Below, in pieces: positions 56,150 to 64,000 of a DNA stretch of 64,000 nucleotides (the first letter of the stretch is position 1; each line of letters begins with the position of its first letter). The position numbers and the translations under genes were made by a program. The notes beneath the pieces were generated by a model. That model ran no database searches. It saw only the letters and a program-made list of their open reading frames with translations, and was not told the origin of the DNA. The DNA comes from Welwitschia mirabilis (Eukaryota > Gnetophyta > Gnetopsida > Welwitschiales), in contig JBOZIK010000001.1 of the NCBI GenBank assembly GCA_051453625.1, forward strand, positions 253,721,939 through 253,785,938, in the 5' to 3' direction.

Positions 56150-57520
56150 AATGTTTGATTATTTAAAATTTATGAAATAATATATTTTAAGGCCATAAAT
56201 ACCATGGTTTTATTGTATTTTTATTAATTAAGTTCTATCATAATAATTTATGAAATGTTATTACAAATAGCTAAGACTTAAAATCTTAATCATAGGTTAC
56301 TCTAGGTTGTTTAGCTTTCACAGAAGTTCAATAGTCTAATAAGACTTATGATGCTATCTGGATTGCTAACATCATTGTCATCCTTAAGATAAATAACTCT
56401 GGAAAGAAATAAGTAATTAAATGATGGATATCCTACTGAATTAACCTTANNNNNNNNNNNNNNNNNTAGTTTAGAAGTTAAACTACCAAAATGAACCTTA
56501 AGAAGTCTAATAATTACATATCTGACTCTTATTGCCTAAGGAAATTTGTTAGTGATCATATTTTTACTAATATGGACATACTAAGTACTAACTCATGTAA
56601 GTCACACTTCCACTCAATGCTGTAAAAGAAGATACCATCAGGTTAATCATGTTATTAATCAGAATATTATTATGTTAGCTATACATCTAAACTCTACTAG
56701 TTTAGATATAAATTTCTCATGACTATAGTAATGGCTTATCTCATTAGAGGTTCTAAGCCTCTTTTTTCCCTTTCTAAGTATGAGGAAATAATTATATCAA
56801 GAGGAATTTATATTACAAAGCCTAAGTATTTTTTTTGTATTAATCTAATATTTATCATAAAATTTTCACAATTGATCAATACACTTTAATCTATAATAAA
56901 ATTTATATTTCCTTTTATCATTAATATAGCTATGATTACTAGTTATACAATAATCCTTTTATAATGGTCTTTTTCATTTATTATTTAGATTTATTTCTTT
57001 AATGTATTATTAGTATGTAGATAATAGATGCATTAGTGTCTATTACATATTTCATGCTAGTTCAATACTTTCTACATTATATTATAAGATAAAACATATC
57101 TAAACTTATTACTTTAATAGCGTCTGAATATATAGTAAATAATGCTTATCTATGAATCTATTTTGTACTTAACATAATATCTTTATCTTAGATTTGACAT
57201 GCTTCATACTTTGTTTTATAAATAATAGTTTCTAATTCTTAATAGGATAATATCTTTAGTATCTTAATCCCTTAGATCCTTGTTTCAATTCTTTCTATAC
57301 AAGCCATAATCAAACCTTATCTTACGTAAATTAAACCTTTGCATGTCTTGAATTTACATTATAGTTCTTAATGAAGAATGAAAATTAGGGATCTATAGTA
57401 TAATATAATGCCTAGTTTTATAAATATTGAGACTACTGCCTATACCTTGGGTACTAGAGCATAACATTTGAATATTATAATCTATAATAGAAGTAAAGGT
57501 GTAATAGTCGATAGTCATAA
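56150..57520 (+). repeat. 3' LTR of the Athila-like element (approximate)
   Basis: Partner of 37,340-38,700, in the same orientation. A 17-N gap is at 56,450-56,466. The two LTRs differ by many substitutions and indels, consistent with the decay of the coding region. The exact ends and target duplication could not be fixed. Confidence 0.65.
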
Positions 57521-57539
57521 AAACACTAAATATCAATAA

Positions 57540-58760
57540 GAGTTTATATTTTTCAATCAAAATCAATCACTACATAACAGAAAACAAAACTACACAAGTT
57601 TGGTATAGTCACATATATTCTTCTTGATGTCATTAAGGCTTTCAAACCACTAAAATGATTGTAGATTAGATATTTTTATTAATATCTTTAATGCTTTTTT
57701 ATTAGACTAGGTCTTCCTTTAACTTCTTCTTAATTATTCTTTTTTTAATTGCTCTTTCTCTACACTTTATTGGATTTAATTAGAACTTATTCATGTCTCT
57801 TTTTAAGGATGGCATCGTTAAGAAACATTATATCTCATTAATTTCCTTTTTTAAATTTACACAAATTTCAAGGTTAGAAAAAATAACTAAATGTTTTATT
57901 TTTATTGTTTAGTTCTTAACATTTAAATGCATGACATCTTATTTTTACAATGATAACTTAATGATTTAATATAATATTTTTCATTTTGATTTTCAATAGA
58001 AATTAATTAAAAATATTACTTAAAATTTTAACATATGTGAGGATTATAGAAATCCTAAATACTAAGTTAATGATTAAATAAAAGAACATTAAATTAAATT
58101 TTCACACACAAATTAATTTATTATAATTTAAAAACTTCAACAATAATTTATATTTCATTACGAAGAAGAATTCTATGAATGTAATAGATTTAATTTACAA
58201 CTAGCATAATGTATATACCACAAGAATAATGAATAGTGATCAAATTTTTTATTCTTTAATCAAATTGTTTACTAAGATAATAGGAAATAAAGCCATATAA
58301 GACTCAAAGGACTCTTCTTAATGCCCCTAAGGCCTTCAAATAACTTCAATATTTGTAGATTAGATTTATCTCTTAATATATTCAATGCTTCTTACTTGGA
58401 TCATATCTCTCTTTGCCAGCTTCTTCTTAATTTTTCCTTTTTGCATTTGTTTTTTTCTTTACTCCATTGGATTCCATGAAAGTATTTATCTATACTTCTA
58501 ATTTCATATATTTCATTTATCTTTTCAAGAATGACATCTTTATGAAATATCATATCTCTTCCATTCCTTTTTTTTTTTAACCCAAGAGCGTAAATTTTAA
58601 GATTAGGAAAAAATCACTTAACATTTTCTTGTTATTATTTCCTTCTCATTGTAACATAATGATTTTATATTTTTTATTTTAATTATAAATAAAAAATAAC
58701 TAAACTATCACTTCAAACTTTAACATATATCCTCATTAATATTTTAGTCATCATAACTCA
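57540..58760. repeat. 0.7-kb tandem direct repeat, two diverged units
   Basis: Bases 57,540-58,050 align with about 58,250-58,745 (period about 705 bp): caaaccactaaaatgattgtagattaga against caaataacttcaatatttgtagattaga, then aatgcttttttatta against aatgcttcttacttgg. No coding content was seen. It may be LTR-associated tandem sequence or two copies of another element. Confidence 0.6.
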
Positions 58761-60170
58761 TGATCATTTGGAATAGAAAATGGTGGATTTAAAAGATGTT
58801 AATAGTTTCTACTTTTAAGCAATTACCATAATTTTTTGGATGTGGGATGATGTTGTAAGACATGGGTCTAACATCATGTTCTCTTATTTTTTAGTAAAAT
58901 GTCAATGACTAAGAGTTTTCTCTTAAATTTCATTAATCTTCCTTTCTGAAAAGCTTTAATGATGAAATATGCAAGTTGAATATTAGATAGGTAATATTGT
59001 AAAGAAATAACTTCATATTTAATAAATTCTCTTATAGAATGATATTAATGTACTTCGTTCTTTACAGAATAATAGAATTTTTCAAAGGGATTATTGTTGA
59101 AGCTAAATTTTATGTAATAATTTACTTATTAATGAAATATTTTTCCTTATGTCAATTATATATTTCACTAGCAAATAGATTTTTTTGATTATCTTTATAC
59201 CTACTAATAAATATATTAGTGGTTAGTATATTAGTAGATTAGTATATATATTTCATTATCAAAGTTTAGGTACAGGATGCCAAGTTGCATGAAGATGAGA
59301 GAGAAGATTGAGGAGCAGATCAACGTAACAACATCAAGCACTTGCCTATTTCTAAGAAGCAAAGAATGAAAACTAAAAAACTAACTAGGGTATAAAAATA
59401 TGATTACCACCAAAAGGGGGAATCTTTTTGGCATATAAGTTCTAGCAATAGATAAGGCAAAGAGATCAAGTAAGGGAACTCTAAATTACCTACAAAGGTG
59501 TCAAAAACACTTTTTCACATTTTATAGTGTTACCTGAAAAGAAGAACATGCTTGTTAGCTCATCTTGTATGATTGTTATTTCAATATAAAAGCTAAAAAT
59601 CATTTGAATATCATTGTGTGAATATTTTATTACTTGGAAAAGTAATATTACTTCTATCTCACTCTTATTTGTGTAGCTAAATATAAACTAGGATAATTTC
59701 ACTGTTTAGAAATATGTATTGATTAGCAAGTTGCTTAACTTTGCTTATGTTTTATTTCTTTCTCTAGTCCCCTTTGATGTTTATATGTACATAGTAGTCT
59801 GGTTTTAATAAATAACCTAACTAGCTCAAGTAACTTCATCACAAGACTATTGTGATGATGAATTTCGAACTAAATGGTTAAGTCATAATTAGTTCTTTAG
59901 TAAGCCTTCATGTATTTTTATTATAATGTATGTGCTTATTTCAAGTTAACAGTAGCAAAATTTCTATACCTTTCTACCATTATTTATAGATTATAATAAT
60001 ATTTTTCAATAGTTTTGCATTATTTTATAACACAAGCTACCTATCATTTTGATGTTAGAAGGAGAGTAGCTCTAAAGCCAACCAGCAATGATGACATAAA
60101 GTACCATGTAACAAGATAGTCAAGAAGGATAACAAGATGAAAAGGAAGGTAGGTTAGAAACCTAAAGAAA
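58761..60170 (+). other. no recognisable gene; leader of the next gypsy element
   Basis: No frames of note. The last few hundred bases may be the untranslated leader or N-terminal gag of the gypsy copy beginning near 60,170. A gattagtatattagtggttag-type short repeat is at 59,205-59,250. Confidence 0.4.
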
Positions 60171-61260
60171 TATGATTTAAATGAACATACTGGAGATGTT
60201 GTTAAACTGGAAATAGAAGACGATGATTTTGTGAAAGACAATGTAACTTTAGGAAGGATGGTAAGTGATCAAATCTTTTCTAAATTAATGAGTGAATTCA
60301 AGCAATGAATGCATAGAATTCTAGCCTTATCTAGGTTATCAGGAGAATCTTATCAAAAAGTTCAAGTAAAAAAGTCTAAAAAGTAAGTAAGAATAGGGAG
60401 TTATTGGGAAGATGATGGAGATTCAAGACCTTTGAATCATGATACCGTTGAATAAATAATTTGATTCCTATCAGCCCTATAGCCCTATAGTAGCTAGATA
60501 AAATAATAAATATAAATAGCACCACAATACCCATTTTTAAATGAAATAAGTTATAAGACATTCTATTACACTTGAGCTTATTTGATACTTTTTGTAAAGC
60601 TAATTAGTGACACAGAATTTGACTATCTTAGATATTTTCCTTTTTCTCTAAAAGGGATTTCTCAATTGTGATATCATAAGAATCCTAGCCATGCCTTTAG
60701 TTCATAAGAAACCCTTAAAAGTACTTTCCTAGCTAAATTTTAATCCATGAGAATGATTAAAAATTGAAGAGAATAATCTTGAATATTAAACAAAGAGATA
60801 ATAAAAGATTTGATGAGTTCATGGATAGGTATAACATATTGCTAGCCTAATGTCCTAACCATGAAATCATAACTAAGAAAAAGTCATAGCCTTATTTAGA
60901 GGACTGCAGAGTCAGACATTAAAGGAATTAGACTTTTACATAAAGGAAGCATTAAAAATAAAAATGTTTAAGAAGTGGAAGAAGCCATTATGCAATTTTA
61001 TAATATGAGTCAATGATTGGGTTAAGAAAATAAGAAGAAGAAGAAAATAAATGAAGTATACACCTTAAAACTAGATAGTAGTATATATCACTCAAAACAT
61101 ATCAGTCTTATGAAAGAAGTAGCAAAAAAAGTAACTGATAGAATGGTAGAAAAGTTTGATAAGTTAGCTATATAACATTTTAAAGAGGAAGAAGAACCTG
61201 CATGTGAAAACTGTGAAGAAGATGATTATAATGAGATACAATACCCTTGGATGTAAGAAT
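60171..61260 (+). pseudogene. second gypsy gag remnant
   Basis: An acidic stretch GDVVKLEIEDDDFVKDNVTL near 60,190-60,250 is followed by a gag helical region with RFDEFMDRYNILLA and CPNHEI near 60,808-60,865. Then comes EEPACENCEEDDYNE near 61,190-61,235, a degenerate zinc knuckle with the CxxC half. In gypsy elements the particle protein has this layout. Minus-strand frames overlapping it (60,044-60,561) are shadows. Confidence 0.6.
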
Positions 61261-61945
61261 TTGTTTGGTGGTTAGATATAAATTGATTAGATTTTAATTC
61301 CAACAATCAATCTCAAACTAGGAAGAAACCATATCCTTACCAAAGTAAAAAATGGAAATAAAAAGTATAAATACCTTTACAAAGGTATGTAAACTTGAAG
61401 AGATAAGAGTAATATGATTATTATAGAAATTGAAAAAATAAAAACTCAAAAGATCCAAGAGAAAAATCAGAAATGGAAAAGAAATAAGAAAAAATTCCTG
61501 CTCAACCCCAACCAAATCCTAGAGAGGTAATAAGTAAAGCAATAACTACTAGATCTGAAAAATAGAAAGCAATGTATGAATCTTAAGAAAAAAATGAGAA
61601 CACAAACAACTCCCTAGATAAAGGAGAAGAAGAGGCTAAATGAAAAACTATGAATGACACTTCATAAAATTCTTTACTCTTTCCTATGAAAAGTAAACAA
61701 ATAGAGCATTCAAACATTGAAAAAGATATATAATACTTAACAAAAATATTAGAAGATACAAAGATAATAATACCTCTCTTAAAATTATTAAAAGGTGTAC
61801 CTACATATTAGGAGCAAATGAAGAGCATGTGCTTAAAATGAAAAAGTAAAAAGAAGAATAAGAAAGAAAAAAACAAATTGAAATGATAAGGAAGGACCAA
61901 GTTTCTTGGGATTCTACACAAGTTCTTCAAAATAGAGAACATAAA
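61261..61945 (+). other. gag-protease linker of the second gypsy element
   Basis: Lys- and Glu-rich, stop-rich sequence between gag and protease, with no motif of its own. Confidence 0.45.
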
Positions 61946-62275
61946 AAATATAATGCTTTCGAAACATCTATGATTGATGTGAAAATAGACAGGAAACTCG
62001 AAGTTAAAGCACTTGTAGATCTTGAAGTAAGTATTAATGTGATGGCCTATAGAAAAACTAAAAGTAATTCCTCACTAAGGAAAAATTTACCTAGCAGATG
62101 GATCAGTAGTTATGCCATAAGGAGTTTTAAAGGGTATAACCATAGAACTCAATGGTTTTATTTATTTAATAGACTTACTGGTCATAAAAACTCAAGGAGA
62201 TATCCATGTAATAATTATTGGAAGACCATGAATAGCTATTGCAAATGCTACTATTTGCTTTAGAGGGGGGGTTAA
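61946..62275 (+). pseudogene. second gypsy protease remnant
   Basis: Plus frame AFETSMIDVKIDRK, then ALVDLEVSINVMAYRK, resembles the protease active-site block (LVD-G-S-N-M-Y). After a frame change near 62,080 come LADGSVV, GITIELNGFIYL and IIIGRP near 62,212-62,230, the conserved IILGRP. The catalytic Asp is retained but the Gly of D-G-S is altered. Part of a 126-codon frame (61,883-62,263). Confidence 0.75.
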
Positions 62276-62479
62276 TGGAATTAGTCTTAGAGATCTTAAA
62301 AAAGAAATTAAACTTTCTAATGCAATGGTTATTGAATAAATGGTACAAAACACTAAGACAAAACCAATATAATTTTAACTCAGGAATTTAATCTAATATT
62401 AAACAAACAAAATAAGGAGAAGTATGAAGAAGAAGATTTAGCAATCAATGAAATAGAAAAACCTCCTATTAAGGAAGGG

Positions 62480-63285
62480 TGACAGTATATTAAGATATCT
62501 TTTAATAAACCTTTAATAATAAATAGTTGTTTAACTCATTCTCAAAAGAGAAGACTTAAAAGAATTTTAATTAAAAGAAAAGAATCTTTTGCTTAGGATC
62601 ATACCAATATTAAAGGTATAGATCCAAAAATTTGTTAACATAGAATCTACTTAGATAATTCTGTTAAAAGAAGTTAGTAACCAGAGAGAAGGTGTAACCC
62701 ACATATGTACGAGGTAATTAAATAGAAAATTTTTAAACTCTTAGAGGTATGATTTATCTACCCCATATCTGATTCAGAATGAGTTAGCCCTATAACTCTA
62801 GTACTTAAAAATGAAAATAAATGGAGAAAGTGTGTATATATTTTAGAATGCTAAAGATCATGACTTATAAAGGTCATTTTCCTCTTCCATTTATTGATCA
62901 AGTTTTAGAAAGAGTATCTAGAGATTAGTACCATAGATTTCTAAATGAGAATAGCAATTACAATTAAATACCCATAGCTTTAGAGGACCAAGCCCACTTA
63001 AACTTGTGGTACTTATGCTTAGAAAGTACTTCCATTTGGACTATGTAATGCTTCTAATACTTTTTAAACAAATTAGTAAATATTATTTTTCAAGACATAA
63101 TAGGAAGATTAGGAAAAGTGTGTATGGATGATTTCTCAACATTTAAAAAAGATTTTGAAGAGTTACTTAAGATTGAAAAAAGTTTTGGAAATATGTAAAG
63201 AAAAACGCCTTAGACTTAGCTATTTGAAAAGTCATCTTATGATGACAGAAGGCACTAGGCTAGAAGTTAGGTAATTAATTTTGAC
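62480..63285 (+). pseudogene. second gypsy reverse transcriptase, 3'-truncated
   Basis: Plus-strand frames show, in order: ESFA-DHTNIKGIDP near 62,583, ERRCNPHMYEVI near 62,682, IYPISDSE-VSPITLVLKNEN near 62,753-62,815, GLCNAS near 63,038 and CMDDFSTFKKDFEELLKI near 63,122-63,175. The last is the YMDDF-type catalytic motif with Cys for Tyr. The alignment stops at EGTRLEVR, where the palm/connection should continue into VLGH. RNase H and integrase are missing, so the copy is truncated near 63,285. Confidence 0.8.
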
Positions 63286-64000
63286 AAAGTACTTATGGTG
63301 TTTGTCCTTTAGGAAAATAAAATTGAGAAACAATGTAGAAATACAATGCAAGATGAATGCCAATCCAATTTTTATAGATGGAATGCAAATGAATTAACTC
63401 TAAGTAATAAATCTATTTGACCACCAATCTTTCTATTATTAAGATCAGTTCTTATAAATTAGATCAATTAAGAAAAACTATTACTTAGCCCTAACCAACA
63501 TAAGGTATAAGGTACATCAAACAGAATATAGATAAATGTAACTATTAAGTTATAGAAATGCAATATGAGATGAAATACAAGTACTAAACTAACAATGTCA
63601 ACCTTAATAAAGGTTGCTCTTATGACCTAGATCAACTATGAAACTATCATGGAATCATAACCAATGTAAAACGTAAGTGAGATTCACATAATAGAAGTAA
63701 AGAAAAATTTTACTAATCTTGCACCAACATTCACTTACAAAGCAGCAGCACCTCAATGGAGGATATACATCCCAACACCAAGGAAGATTTCTTTCTATAG
63801 CATAATATGGACCTCTTGCCCTTCATTCTCCCATCACAAGACTTTTTGGTATAAAATATGGTTTTGGGAGTGAGGGCAAGGGAGCATTTATAGTTTTACA
63901 TTAAATATTCTGGAAACAAAACCCTTATAGTTAGAGATGAAATCCTAGCAGCCCATATGAGGTTAATGACCCCATTACAAAGATAATTGATTTTGTTCAT
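63286..64000 (-). other. unassigned sequence replacing the 3' half of pol
   Basis: No gypsy similarity continues. The segment is less AT-rich. On the minus strand near 63,889-63,876 it has a TATAAATGCTCCC box, followed by sequence that could be a transcript leader (gtcttgtgatgggagaatga). It may be an LTR or promoter of a minus-strand element cut off by the window end. Confidence 0.3.

Larger units (their letters stand above)
37340..57520 (+). mobile_element. Athila-like Ty3/gypsy element with nested insertions
   Basis: Direct repeats of about 1.3 kb at 37,340-38,700 and 56,150-57,520 bracket 17.5 kb. The left part of the interior carries gag, protease, RT-RNase H and integrase traces in gypsy order on the plus strand (39.5-44.5 kb). 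Very frequent stops make it one of the oldest elements here. The right part holds foreign pieces: an LTR fragment (45.4 kb), a fold-back repeat (46.3 kb), a minus-strand LTR remnant (48.1-50.2 kb) and a hAT relic (50.7-52.3 kb). Athila lineage is suggested by wording in protease and RNase H. Confidence 0.7.

Noticed and set aside
61883-62263. 126-codon frame as a stand-alone gene
   Set aside because: It is the gypsy protease region read partly out of frame.
1-64000. Autonomous or intact retrotransposon genes
   Set aside because: Every gag-pol region found has stops, frameshifts or missing domains.

Overview
This is plant nuclear DNA from a transposon-dense, very AT-rich region, probably heterochromatin. 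Most of the sequence is strongly CpG-poor, as expected for old methylated repeats. No intact cellular gene was found. Nearly everything that can be identified is a decayed transposable element: Ty3/gypsy and Ty1/copia LTR retrotransposons, a CACTA DNA transposon and a hAT remnant. There are also plant-type repeat features, such as the plant transposon protein (PTP-type) domain beside retrotransposon LTRs. The species cannot be named from the sequence; an angiosperm fits best. No rRNA, tRNA or CRISPR was seen.

Layout. Bases 1 to about 7.7 kb hold a minus-strand gypsy element that has LTRs, primer-binding site (PBS), gag and polypurine tract (PPT) but no pol, plus a second copy of its LTR. From 8.2 to 25.0 kb an LTR-like direct repeat (about 1.18 kb) brackets a minus-strand element with a PTP-domain remnant. 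A complete but dead 8.8-kb copia element (14,628-23,424) lies nested inside it. A small internally deleted copia element with a 136-bp LTR follows (25.7-26.9 kb).

The most interesting block is 27,148-36,850. It is bounded by CACTA-type termini in inverted orientation and by arrays of CACTA subterminal repeats. Inside, on the plus strand, is a decayed but almost end-to-end, intron-containing copy of a SUF4-like gene (SUPPRESSOR OF FRIGIDA 4 / BuGZ family of C2H2 proteins). An exon of a signal peptide peptidase-like (SPPL) intramembrane protease follows about 2 kb downstream. No transposase was found. The simplest reading is a gene-capturing, non-autonomous CACTA element (Pack-CACTA).

From about 37.3 to 57.5 kb, direct LTRs enclose a plus-strand Athila-like gypsy element with gag, protease, RT-RNase H and integrase traces. 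Later insertions sit inside it: LTR fragments, a fold-back repeat and a minus-strand hAT transposase relic. A 0.7-kb tandem repeat follows, and a second plus-strand gypsy gag-pol runs from 60.2 to 63.3 kb.

Nine N gaps interrupt the window. Four have the same sequence on both sides (28, 51, 77 and 77 bp), so these gaps are probably assembly artefacts. Boundaries given as 'about' were placed by eye from repeat alignments.
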